A stretch of 64,000 bases of DNA from Microbispora triticiradicis (lineage in GTDB: Bacteria > Actinomycetota > Actinomycetes > Streptosporangiales > Streptosporangiaceae): the NCBI GenBank assembly GCA_003260025.2, contig QFZU02000037.1:62001-126000 (forward strand), written 5' to 3'. The notes under the pieces are model-generated. The model saw only the letters and a program-made list of their open reading frames with translations, had not been told where the DNA came from and searched no databases. Below, piece by piece: positions 40,808-49,423 of this stretch; position 1 is the first letter of the stretch; each line of letters opens with the position of its first letter. A program made the position numbers and the translations under genes.

Positions 40808-43800
40808 GCAGCCGCCCGGACAGCCATACGAGCAGTCACCCGAGCAGCCCCATGAGCAGCCCCATGAGCGGCGCCGTGAGCGGCCACCAGAGCAGCCCCA
40901 TGAGCGGCGCCCGGATGCGGAACCGGCTGCGTCTGCTGGCCACCGCGCTCCTGCTCGTCGCACTCGTGTTCCGCACCAGGCCCGGTGAGCTGCTGGCCGA
41001 CACGAAGATCGACCTGACGGTCGCGCCCGCGGCGTTCCTCGGGCGGGCGCTCGGCCTGTGGGACCCGGCGCAGTTCGGCCAGTTGCAGAACCAGGTCTCC
41101 GGCTATCTCTTCCCGATGGGCCAGTTCTTCCTGGGCGGGAAGCTGCTCGGGCTCGACGGGTGGGTGGTCCAGCGGCTGTGGATGGCGCTGCTCGCCGTGA
41201 CGGCCTTCGCCGGGATGAACCGGCTCGCGGCCCGGCTCGGGATCGGGACGCCGGAGACCCGCCTCGTCGCCGCGCTCGCCTTCGCGCTGGCGCCCCGCGC
41301 GGTGTCCGACCTCGGGGTGCTGTCGGCCGAGGTGCAGCCGATGGCGCTGCTGCCCTGGATCCTGCTGCCCCTGGTCACCGCCGCGCGCGGCGGCAACCGG
41401 ATGGTCTGCACGGCCCGCTCGGCGTTCGCGGTGGCGTTGTGCGGCGGGGTCAACGCGGTCGCGGTGGGCGCGGTCCTCGTCGTCCCGGTGCTGTTCGTCG
41501 CCACCCGCGACCGGGAGGTCCGGCGGGTGCGACTGCTGGCCTGGTGGCTGGCGGGGGTGGCCGCGGCGACCCTGTGGTGGACCGTCCCGCTGCTGCTCAT
41601 GGGCAGGTACGCGTTCTCGTTCCTGCCCTACACCGAGAGCGCGGCGACGACCACCCAGGTGACCTCGCTGCCGAACATCCTGCGCGGCACCGCGGACTGG
41701 GTGGCCTCGATCACGGGCGGTGCGGGCCCGGGAATGCCGGTCGGCTTCGAGCTCACGCACGCGACCTGGGCGGCCGTGGCGACGTGCCTGCTGGCCGCGG
41801 TCGGGCTGGCCGGCGTGCTGCGGGCCGACGTCCCGCACCGGCTGTTCCTGACGCTGACGCTGCTCGCGGGCCTGTTCGTCATGTCGGCGGGCCACCTGGG
41901 CGCGCTGGAGTCGCCGCTCGCCCCGGCGATCCGCGAGCTGATCGACGGTCCCCTCGCGCCGCTGCGGAACCTGCGCAAGTTCGACCCCGTGGTGCGTCTG
42001 CCGCTCGCCCTCGGCATCGCCCACGTGCTCGCCGCCGTACGGCGTCCCGACGCGAGGGCACAGTCCAGGACACAGCTCGGGGCGCGATTCAGGGCGCGGC
42101 TCCTCACCGCCGGAGTGGTGGCCGCGCTGGCGGGGATCACGCTGCCCGTCATCCAGCTCGGGCTGGCCGGGCCGGGGACGTTCCGGGAGATTCCCGGCTA
42201 CTGGCACGAGGCCGCCCGATGGCTGAACGGCCGGGCCGGCGACCAGGCGGTGCTGGCGCTGCCCGGGTCCGCGTTCGGGGAGTACACCTGGGGACGGCCG
42301 CTCGACGAGCCCATGCAGCAGCTGTTCACGGTGCGCTGGGCCGAGCGGCAGATCGGGGCGGCGGGCTCGACCGGGCTCACGAGGGTGCTCGACGCGGTGG
42401 ACCGGCAGGTGGCCGCCGGGCGCGGGTCCCCGGGCCTGCGCGAGGTGCTGGCCCGCCTCGGCGTCCGGTTCCTCCTGGTGCGCAACGACCTGGACCGCCG
42501 CGCCATGGAGGGCACCCTTCCCGCCCGCGTGCACCAGGCGCTCGCCGACACCGGCGGCATCTCCAGGGTCGCCTCGTTCGGCCCCGACGTCGGGTCGAGC
42601 TGGGACATGGACGACGCCGTGCTGGGCCAGGACCCGGCCTACCCCGCGCTGGAGGTGTACGAGGTCGGCGGCGCCGCCGGCGTCGTCTCGCTGCTCCCGG
42701 CCGGTGACCTGCTGCGCGTGTACGGCGCTCCGGAAGGGCTGCTCGACCTCGCCGACCACGGCCTGCTGAGCGGGCGGCCTACCGTGTTGAACGCGGACCC
42801 CGGCGACGCCCGTGAGGCCGTCGTCACCGACTCGCTCCGCCGCAGGCAGCGGCACTTCGGCACCATCCGGAGGGGCGTCTCGCCGACGCTCGCCGATGGG
42901 GAGTCGCCGCCGAGGACCGGGGTCGTGGACGACTACCTGGAGCCGGGCTGGGCGCCGTTCTCCGCCACCGCCGCCTACACCGGCATAGCGGGCGTGTCGG
43001 CCTCCTCGTCGGCCTCCGACCCGGGAACGATCGCCATGCCGCAGTCGCCCGGCCGCCTCCCGTACGCCGCCCTCGACGGGAACCCCTGGACGATGTGGCG
43101 GTCGGGCGGCACGGACGGGCCGCTCGGCCAGTGGATAAGGATCGACTTCGAGCGGCCGCTGCGGCTCACCCGGATCGGGGTGCGGTTCGTCACCGATCCG
43201 GTCCTCGGGCCGCCGCCCGTCCGGGTCGCTGTGGAGACCGCGGCCGGCCGCGTCGAGCAGGACCTCACGGATGGGTCGGGCACTGACGCCCAGAGCCTGC
43301 GGGTGCCCGACGGGCCGTCGTCCTGGCTGCGGCTGCGCGTCCTGCGGCTGGCCGAACAGCCGGAGGACGCGTCCGGCTCTCCCTTCGGCAGCTCGGTCGG
43401 CATCGCGGAGATCACCGTTCCCGGCCTCGCCGCCGGCCGGACGTACCGGTCGCCCGACGTGTCCGGACGGACCGCCGGGACGCCCACGACGTACGTCATG
43501 ACGCGGGCGGCGGGAGAGGAGCCGCCCTGCGTGCTCGGGCCGGTCCGGTGGCTGTGTCAGCCGTCGGCGGAGCGGCAGGGAGAGGAGGGCTACACCTTCG
43601 ACCACACCGTCACCGTCCCCGCCGCCGGCTCTCCGACGTTGACCGGCCGGGCCGTGCTGCGGGACGCCGCCGCCATCGACCGGTACGCGCGACTGACTGA
43701 CTTTCCGCGGGTGAGCGGGTCGAGTGTGGCCGTCGACCAGCCGGTGGCGGCGGCCAGGTCGGCCTTCGACGGCGACGCGCGCACCACCTGGATCAGCGGC

Positions 43801-45147
43801 GAGAACGACCGCCATCCGGAGCTGTCGATCCGGTGGGCGAAGGCCAGGACGGTCGGCCGGATCGTCGTCCAGCGCCCCAGGGGAGCGCGCCCGTGGACGT
43901 CGGTGCTGCTCACGGCGGGCGACGGCAGCGTGCGCGGCGGCTGGCTCGACGACGAGGGCGAGGTGCGGTTCCGGCCGGTGAAGACCGACCGCCTGCGCAT
44001 CCAGTTCTCCCCGGCGGCCCCGCCGCTGCAGGTCACCGACGTGCTGGTCGACGGGGTCCGGCCGCTGCCGGACATCGCCGGGGTTCCGTTCACACTCGAC
44101 TGCGGCTTCGGGCCCGCTCTGACGATCGGCGGCGAGCGGGTGGCGACCCGGGTCGAGGGCGTCTACGGCGACGTGCTGACCGGGCGCCCGCTGCGCTTCA
44201 CCTCCTGCGGCGAGGTGCGCGTCGCCGCGGGCGCCAACCGGATCCGGGCCGTGCCGCTGGACCCGTTCCGGGTGGACTCCGTCGTGCTGGACCCCGCCGT
44301 TCCGGATCCCGTCGTACTGGACCCCGTCGTGCTGGACTCAGCACACCCCACCGTTTCGAAGCCCTCCGGAAGGGTCTCGGTCGAGTCCTGGGGCGCCTCG
44401 CGCCGCACGGTGTCCGTCTCGGCGGAGGCCGACGCCTACCTGGTGGTGGGGGAGAACTTCAACCCGGGCTGGACCGCCACCGTGGCGGGGCGCGCCCTGA
44501 CGGCCGTGCGGATCGACGGCTGGCGGCAGGCGTGGCGGGTCCCCGCGGGCACGTCGGGGGTCGTCCGGCTCGACTACACGCCCGACCGGGTCTACCGCGT
44601 CGTGCTGGTCGCGGGCCTCGCCGGTCTGCTCCTGGTGGTGTGCCTCGCGACGCGTCCGGTCCGGCTGCGCGCCCCGCGGACCGTACGGACCAGGGCGGGG
44701 GCGGCGGACCGGCGGCTGCTGCCCGCGGCGGCGGCCGCGGCGGGGTGGTGGATCGCCGGTCCCGTGGGCCTCGCGGTGGTCACCGGTTGCGTTCTCGCCG
44801 CCCTGTGGGGAAGGCCGGTGCTCGGCCGTCTCCTGCGGTCGCCGCTGCCGGCGGTTTCGCTGCCTGTGGTGTCACTGCCTGTGGTGTCGATGTCGGTGGT
44901 ATCACTGCTCGTGCCCGCCGGAGTGCTGGCGACCCTCTCGTGGGGCGACTCCTGGCAGCAGCGGGCCGCGCAACTGCTCTGCCTTCCCGTTGTCTCGGCG
45001 CTACTGGTCGGGCTCGCGGCGCCTACGGCGGCCGAGTCGAAGCCCGAGTCGCCGGGCGGGCTGCTCGACGAGGAAGTGGCTCAGGACGGCGACCAGGACC
45101 GAGACGGGCACGACCACGAGCAGCACCGGCCAGAACCCGCCCGTTAG
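40804..45147 (+). CDS. aftD: AftD-like giant membrane glycosyltransferase (DUF3367 family)
   Basis: 1447 aa, close to mycobacterial AftD (about 1400). About 12 membrane helices fill residues 40-450, with the DTKIDLTVAP loop (the GT-C acidic motif) and LRNLRKFDPVVRLPLAL, a DUF3367 marker. The large outside part has two discoidin-like carbohydrate-binding modules (about 730-870 and 980-1080) and a last helical region. AftD transfers arabinofuranose from a polyprenyl donor; the sugar here may differ. The first 40 residues are a Ser/Pro/Met repeat, so the true start could be the ATG at 40915. The last 147 bases overlap the acyltransferase gene on the other strand. Confidence 0.85.
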   Translation: MSSRPDSHTSSHPSSPMSSPMSGAVSGHQSSPMSGARMRNRLRLLATALLLVALVFRTRPGELLADTKIDLTVAPAAFLGRALGLWDPAQFGQLQNQVSGYLFPMGQFFLGGKLLGLDGWVVQRLWMALLAVTAFAGMNRLAARLGIGTPETRLVAALAFALAPRAVSDLGVLSAEVQPMALLPWILLPLVTAARGGNRMVCTARSAFAVALCGGVNAVAVGAVLVVPVLFVATRDREVRRVRLLAWWLAGVAAATLWWTVPLLLMGRYAFSFLPYTESAATTTQVTSLPNILRGTADWVASITGGAGPGMPVGFELTHATWAAVATCLLAAVGLAGVLRADVPHRLFLTLTLLAGLFVMSAGHLGALESPLAPAIRELIDGPLAPLRNLRKFDPVVRLPLALGIAHVLAAVRRPDARAQSRTQLGARFRARLLTAGVVAALAGITLPVIQLGLAGPGTFREIPGYWHEAARWLNGRAGDQAVLALPGSAFGEYTWGRPLDEPMQQLFTVRWAERQIGAAGSTGLTRVLDAVDRQVAAGRGSPGLREVLARLGVRFLLVRNDLDRRAMEGTLPARVHQALADTGGISRVASFGPDVGSSWDMDDAVLGQDPAYPALEVYEVGGAAGVVSLLPAGDLLRVYGAPEGLLDLADHGLLSGRPTVLNADPGDAREAVVTDSLRRRQRHFGTIRRGVSPTLADGESPPRTGVVDDYLEPGWAPFSATAAYTGIAGVSASSSASDPGTIAMPQSPGRLPYAALDGNPWTMWRSGGTDGPLGQWIRIDFERPLRLTRIGVRFVTDPVLGPPPVRVAVETAAGRVEQDLTDGSGTDAQSLRVPDGPSSWLRLRVLRLAEQPEDASGSPFGSSVGIAEITVPGLAAGRTYRSPDVSGRTAGTPTTYVMTRAAGEEPPCVLGPVRWLCQPSAERQGEEGYTFDHTVTVPAAGSPTLTGRAVLRDAAAIDRYARLTDFPRVSGSSVAVDQPVAAARSAFDGDARTTWISGENDRHPELSIRWAKARTVGRIVVQRPRGARPWTSVLLTAGDGSVRGGWLDDEGEVRFRPVKTDRLRIQFSPAAPPLQVTDVLVDGVRPLPDIAGVPFTLDCGFGPALTIGGERVATRVEGVYGDVLTGRPLRFTSCGEVRVAAGANRIRAVPLDPFRVDSVVLDPAVPDPVVLDPVVLDSAHPTVSKPSGRVSVESWGASRRTVSVSAEADAYLVVGENFNPGWTATVAGRALTAVRIDGWRQAWRVPAGTSGVVRLDYTPDRVYRVVLVAGLAGLLLVVCLATRPVRLRAPRTVRTRAGAADRRLLPAAAAAAGWWIAGPVGLAVVTGCVLAALWGRPVLGRLLRSPLPAVSLPVVSLPVVSMSVVSLLVPAGVLATLSWGDSWQQRAAQLLCLPVVSALLVGLAAPTAAESKPESPGGLLDEEVAQDGDQDRDGHDHEQHRPEPAR

Positions 45148-46236
45148 GGGCTTCATGTCCGCGAGCCGGTAGAGAACGGCGATCACCAGCACGTGCCACA
45201 GGAACAGGCTGTAGGAGACACGGCCGAGGAAGCGCATCACCGGGTGGCCCAGTGCCCTGTCGGCGAAGCTCGCCCGTCCGTCCGAGAGCGCCAGGGGCGC
45301 GACGAGGAAGACCGCCGTGATCCCGTAGAGCGCGGTCTTGAAGCACGAGGCCCAGAACGTGTCCCCGCTCAGGGTCCTGGGACCGGTCAGCTCGGTGCTC
45401 GCGACGACGAAGGTCAGCGCGGAGATCAGCCAGCAGGCGCCGGCGGAGGACCCGAGCGCGCGGCACAGCACGCTCACCCGGCCGCTCGGCCGCGCCTTCG
45501 CCCAGGCGGCGAGCAGGGAGACGGCCATCCCCAGGGAGAACCACAGCAGGTAGCGCGGCAGGTGCATGCCCATCGTCGGCTTCCAGGCAGGCCAGAAGGT
45601 CAGGGCGATGTAGGCGAACGAGACCGAGCCGAGAAGGGCGAGCGCCACCAGGGCGCGGGAACCTCTCCGGTCCACGTCACCGTCCCGGCGCGTCGCGAGG
45701 AACGCGACCCCCGCGCCGAACAGCGGGAGCGCCAGGTAGAAGGTCGCCTCCACCGGGAGGGTCCACATCTGGTAGAGCCCCTCGGGGCCGGTCCCGGTCC
45801 ACCAGGGGTCGGGATCGTAGATCGAGAGCAGGCCGAGCCATTCGACCCACGTCCGCACCGAGCCCAGCCGCGCGGAGTGGAACGCGACCAGCCCGGCGAT
45901 CACCGCCACCCAGTAGGCCGGAAGCACGCGGAGCGCGCGCCGCCACAGGTAGACGCGTACGTCGGGGCGTCGCCCCGAGCCGAGGAGAGCGGCCGCCCAG
46001 GGGCGGTAGAGAAGCAGGCCGGAGAGCACGAAGAAGATCGCGACGCCCACGTCGCCGTGGGCGACGAGCCAGGAGAACTCCGTGTCCCCGTACATCTCCC
46101 CGGTCACCGAGGCGACGTGCAGCGTCAGCACGAGCAGCGCGGCGACCGCCCGGATTCCGTCGAGGGAGTTCAGATGACCGCCGTTGCCGGGGACCGGTCC
46201 CGCGGGCGTGTCGAGGTCGACCTGCGTGGCGGTCAA
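45001..46236 (-). CDS. Acyltransferase-3 family membrane O-acyltransferase
   Basis: 411 aa, TTG start with GGAG upstream. About ten helices. Family motifs are LNSLDGIRAVAALLVLTLHV near the N-terminus (the catalytic-type His), DVGVAIFFVLSGLLLYRPW and RRALRVLPAYWV, and the final SYSLFLWHVLVIAVL and HFLVEQPARRLG. Members acylate sugars of surface polysaccharides; mycobacterial Rv0228, beside DUF3068, is the same family. It probably decorates the glycan made by this locus. Its end overlaps the AftD-like gene by 147 bases on the opposite strand. Confidence 0.87.
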   Translation of the reverse strand: MTATQVDLDTPAGPVPGNGGHLNSLDGIRAVAALLVLTLHVASVTGEMYGDTEFSWLVAHGDVGVAIFFVLSGLLLYRPWAAALLGSGRRPDVRVYLWRRALRVLPAYWVAVIAGLVAFHSARLGSVRTWVEWLGLLSIYDPDPWWTGTGPEGLYQMWTLPVEATFYLALPLFGAGVAFLATRRDGDVDRRGSRALVALALLGSVSFAYIALTFWPAWKPTMGMHLPRYLLWFSLGMAVSLLAAWAKARPSGRVSVLCRALGSSAGACWLISALTFVVASTELTGPRTLSGDTFWASCFKTALYGITAVFLVAPLALSDGRASFADRALGHPVMRFLGRVSYSLFLWHVLVIAVLYRLADMKPLTGGFWPVLLVVVPVSVLVAVLSHFLVEQPARRLGLRLGRRRRREPDQ

Positions 46237-46310
46237 AACTGATCACTCCGGCACATAGGCGTACGATCGGCACACTTTATCTCAGGCCCGGCGCCGCAGA
46301 CGTCCGTAAA

Positions 46311-46324
46311 TAGAACGTGTTCTT
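46311..46324. promoter_or_regulatory. Possible TetR-type operator between acyltransferase and DUF3068 genes
   Basis: TAGAACGTGTTCTT contains 5-base arms AGAAC and GTTCT around a 2-base centre. This resembles operators of lipid-responsive TetR regulators (AAC-NN-GTT core). It lies 75 bases upstream of the acyltransferase start and 119 upstream of the DUF3068 start, between the divergent genes. The regulator is not encoded nearby. Confidence 0.4.
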
Positions 46325-46442
46325 ATCGATTTGGCGGCCGTCGCTGGCGGCGGTCACGAGCCCGCACTACGATACGCGGGCCAACCAGACGAATTCGGCA
46401 TAACAGGTTCCAGGCCGTACTGGGGAGATCCCGGAGGACTTG

Positions 46443-47384
46443 ATGAGACGGACCGGTGGACTCGTTCTCCTCGCGCTAGGGGTGTTCTTCGTCGTGCTGG
46501 CTCCGCTGCTCCGCTTCTGGGCGGCGGACCGGCTCGTGCACGCGCCCGCGGACCAGGACAGCACGACGGAACTGAGCGCGCCGAACGCCCGTTACTTCAG
46601 CGTCGCCGACATGAAGGTCCTCACCGGGAACCTCGCCATCACCGTGACCACCCGCGGCGACACGGCGGAGTCGGCCGGCGACCACGTCGTGTGGGACCAG
46701 TTCACCAACGTCAACGACGTCACCAACGAACGCCGCGGCATCTCCTTCAGCCTGTTCCGCAGCGCCTTCAACAAGTACGACGGCACCGGGGTCAACTGCT
46801 GCCAGGTCAACGTGGACAAGACGCCGGTGCGGCTGCAGGGGCAGATCTTCCTGTTCCCCTTCGGGGTCGAGAAGAAGACCTACCCGGTCTACAACCCCGC
46901 CGCCAAGCAGGCCTTCCCGGCGGAGTTCGCCGGGGAGGAGGTGCTGGACGGGCTGCGGGTCTACCGGTTCGTGCAGAAGATCCCCCCGACGGTCACCGAC
47001 ACGCTCAAGGTGCCCGCCACCGTGCTCGGGATGAAGGGGAAGGGGGACAAGCAGGCCGAGCGCGTGTACGACGGCACGACCACCTTCTGGGTCGAGCCCG
47101 AGACCGGCCTGCCGGTGAAGCAGGAGCAGCGGCGCCACGAGGTGTTGAAGACCGGCGACGGCGTCGAGCGCACCCCCGCCCTCGTCGGCACCGCGACCTA
47201 CACCCCGGAGACGGTCGGCTCGCTCGTCCGCACGGCCAGGGACAACATGAACCAGATCGCGCTGCTCAAGACCACGATCCCGCTGGTCTCGCTGATCGTC
47301 GGTCTCGCGTTCCTCCTCGTCGGCGGCTGGCTCATGCGACCCGAGCGGCCGGAGCGGTTCGAGTATTCGGAGCAGCCGGCGTGA
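46443..47384 (+). CDS. DUF3068 membrane protein
   Basis: 313 aa. One helix at each end (GLVLLALGVFFVVLAPLL near residue 5 and LVSLIVGLAFLLVGGWLM near 280) hold a large external domain with NCCQVNVDKTPVRLQGQIFLFPFGVEKKTYPVYN, typical of DUF3068. In mycobacteria this family (Rv0227c) lies with the GT4, membrane GT and acyltransferase genes as here; the biochemical role is unknown. GGAGG is five bases before the ATG. The stop overlaps the racemase start (GTGA). Confidence 0.88.
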   Translation: MRRTGGLVLLALGVFFVVLAPLLRFWAADRLVHAPADQDSTTELSAPNARYFSVADMKVLTGNLAITVTTRGDTAESAGDHVVWDQFTNVNDVTNERRGISFSLFRSAFNKYDGTGVNCCQVNVDKTPVRLQGQIFLFPFGVEKKTYPVYNPAAKQAFPAEFAGEEVLDGLRVYRFVQKIPPTVTDTLKVPATVLGMKGKGDKQAERVYDGTTTFWVEPETGLPVKQEQRRHEVLKTGDGVERTPALVGTATYTPETVGSLVRTARDNMNQIALLKTTIPLVSLIVGLAFLLVGGWLMRPERPERFEYSEQPA

Positions 47385-48142
47385 GACATCTCGGCGTTCT
47401 CGCGCACAGCACGGGAGGAGCCGCCCTCTGCTTCCTCACGTTCTGCGAGGAGGGCTTCCACCGGACCGGCCGCAACGAGCATCCCGACATCACCCTGGAC
47501 TACATCGCCTTCGGCTACAGCATGCCCGCCTGGGAGGCGGGGGACCACGCGACCGTCCGCGCCACCCTGGCCAGGAGCGCCGATCGGCTCGCGCGGGCCG
47601 GCGCCGACTTCTTCGTCTGCCCGGACAACACCGCCCACCTGGCTCTGGAGGCGCCGGGACCGGACCTGCCGCTGCCGGGCCTGCACATCGCCGAGGTCGT
47701 CGCGGAACAGGCGGCGGCCGAGGGGCGCACGCGCGTCGGCGTCCTGGGCACCAGGTTCACGATGGACGGCCCGCTGTATCCCCGTGCGCTCGCCGCCCGC
47801 GGGATCGCCGCCGAACTGCCGGACGCCGGCGACCGCGACCTGGTCGACAAGGTCATCTTCACGGAACTGGTGAACGGCGTGATCAGCGAGGCGTCGCGCC
47901 GGGAGTACCTCCGGGTCATCGAACGGCTGGCCGCCCGCGGCTGCGACGCGGTCGCCCTCGTCTGCACCGAGATTCCGTTGCTGATCACGCCCGAGGTCTC
48001 CGCCCTGCCGACCCTGGACTCGACCCGTCTGCTGGCCCGCGCGGCCTACGAGGTCGCCGTCGGCGAGCGGCCGATGCCCGTCTGGCGCGGCGGCGGAACG
48101 CGGGAAGGCTCCCCCGCCGGTCGGGCGGAGGAGCCTTCCTGA
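47381..48142 (+). CDS. Aspartate/glutamate racemase family protein
   Basis: 253 aa. The two catalytic cysteines of the PLP-independent racemases are present: FFVCPDNTAHLAL and ALVCTEIPLLITP, plus a GVLGTRFTMDG linker. It probably interconverts the enantiomers of an amino acid, giving D-Asp or D-Glu, or acts on a related hydantoin-type acid. It is coupled to the DUF3068 gene by a 4-base overlap (GTGA), though no functional link is known. The last coding bases contain a strong hairpin that ends this operon. Confidence 0.85.
   Translation: MRHLGVLAHSTGGAALCFLTFCEEGFHRTGRNEHPDITLDYIAFGYSMPAWEAGDHATVRATLARSADRLARAGADFFVCPDNTAHLALEAPGPDLPLPGLHIAEVVAEQAAAEGRTRVGVLGTRFTMDGPLYPRALAARGIAAELPDAGDRDLVDKVIFTELVNGVISEASRREYLRVIERLAARGCDAVALVCTEIPLLITPEVSALPTLDSTRLLARAAYEVAVGERPMPVWRGGGTREGSPAGRAEEPS
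48103..48139. terminator. Bidirectional terminator hairpin
   Basis: GGAAGGCTCC (48103-48112) pairs with GGAGCCTTCC (48130-48139), and the inner CCGCC/GGCGG bases extend the stem. It lies in the last codons of the racemase gene and just beyond the end of the convergent protease gene, so it can stop transcription from both sides. Confidence 0.65.
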
Positions 48143-48150
48143 GCTGATGA

Positions 48151-49308
48151 TCAGCCGGTGACCAGGGTGAGGCCGTAGACGGAGAGGATCTCGTTGACGG
48201 GCTGGAAGTAGGTGGTGCCGCCGCTGGAGCAGTTGCCGGAGCCGCCGGAGGTCACGCCCTGGGCCTGGCTGCCGGAGATGAACGAGCCGCCGGAGTCGCC
48301 GGGCTCGGCGCAGACGTTGGTGCGGGTCAGCCCGCTGACTGTGCCCTGCGAGTAGCGGACGCTGGCGTTGAGCTGCTGCACGGTGCCGCAGTGCCAGCCG
48401 GTGGTCGAGCCGGACCGGCAGATCGAGGAGCCGACGGCTGCCACGGAAGAGCCCTTCACGACGACGTTGCCGCCGCTGTAGTTGTTCACCCAGGGCCTGA
48501 CGGTCCAGTTGCTGTTGACCGCCGCCCAGGAGTAGTCGTTGCCGGGGAACGAGTAGCCCTGGAAGGTGCCCATGAGGACGTGGTTGTAGCCGTACACGGT
48601 GCTTCCGGCGGTGGCGCAGTGCCCGGCGTCGACGAACCCGGGCGTGCTGCCCTTGCGCACGGAGAAGCCGATCGAGCAGCGGGCCGAGCTGCCGATGTAG
48701 TAGGCGTCGCCGCCGCGGACGTCGTAGAAGGTCTGCGGCGCTTCGCCCGACCGCTCGACGCGTACGGCCGACTTGTCGGCGCCGCTGGCCGCGACGAGCT
48801 TCTCGGCCGCGGCGGTGTCGGAGGCCAGCACGACCACGCTGTTGGTGCGCACGTCGACGTACCAGAGGGAGGCGGCGGAGGCGGGCGCGCCGGCGGCGGC
48901 CTTGTCCAGCGCGGCCGCGGTGGCGTCGAGGGCGCCCAGGTTGCGGGAGACGACCGTCGGCTGCGCGCCCGCAGACAGGATGGCGCCCGCCTTCGAGGCG
49001 TCGGTGGTGGCGACGATCAGGCTGTCGGAGGTGACGCCGGAGACCCAGGATCCGGCGTAGGCGTCGCCGAGCGTGGCCCGGACCTTGGCGTCGGTGTTCA
49101 TGGCCTTGGCCTCGTTGGCCAGGCGGGCGTTGGCCTGGTCGGCGCTGAGCCCGAGGTCGCGCTGCATCGCCTCGATCATGCCGGGCGACGGAGTGCCGAT
49201 GGAAGAGGCGGAGGAGTTGCTCGGCTCGGCCAGGGCCGGGGTGGCGACCGTGGCGAGGGCCGTGACGGCCAGGGCGCATGCGGCGGTTACCGTGCGTCTG
49301 CGGAGCAT
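48151..49308 (-). CDS. Secreted S1-family serine protease (streptogrisin-like) with prodomain
   Basis: About 385 aa from the ATG with AAGGAGAG upstream. A Sec signal (MLRRRTVTAACALAVTALATV...ALA) is followed by a propeptide of about 145 residues of the alpha-lytic-protease type, then the mature chymotrypsin-like protease. Triad: PGFVDAGHCATAG (His), GNDYSWAAV (Asp) and AEPGDSGGSF (Ser). Three cysteine pairs are likely. The prodomain guides folding and is then cut away. It is an extracellular nutrient protease, expressed alone. Confidence 0.93.
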   Translation of the reverse strand: MLRRRTVTAACALAVTALATVATPALAEPSNSSASSIGTPSPGMIEAMQRDLGLSADQANARLANEAKAMNTDAKVRATLGDAYAGSWVSGVTSDSLIVATTDASKAGAILSAGAQPTVVSRNLGALDATAAALDKAAAGAPASAASLWYVDVRTNSVVVLASDTAAAEKLVAASGADKSAVRVERSGEAPQTFYDVRGGDAYYIGSSARCSIGFSVRKGSTPGFVDAGHCATAGSTVYGYNHVLMGTFQGYSFPGNDYSWAAVNSNWTVRPWVNNYSGGNVVVKGSSVAAVGSSICRSGSTTGWHCGTVQQLNASVRYSQGTVSGLTRTNVCAEPGDSGGSFISGSQAQGVTSGGSGNCSSGGTTYFQPVNEILSVYGLTLVTG

Positions 49309-49423
49309 GTGGGGCTCTCCTTGTCTTCGGGGGGTGCCGTCAACGTAACCGACCATCCGCGTCACGCGGATCTATCAGTTCGCCCCTATCACGGCGTTAT
49401 GGAAAGCTCCTCCGCGAAGGATG

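Noticed and set aside
40117-43815. A 1232-codon minus-strand frame opposite the AftD-like gene
   Set aside because: It is an antisense shadow; the plus strand has membrane helices, a DUF3367 motif and carbohydrate-binding modules in order.
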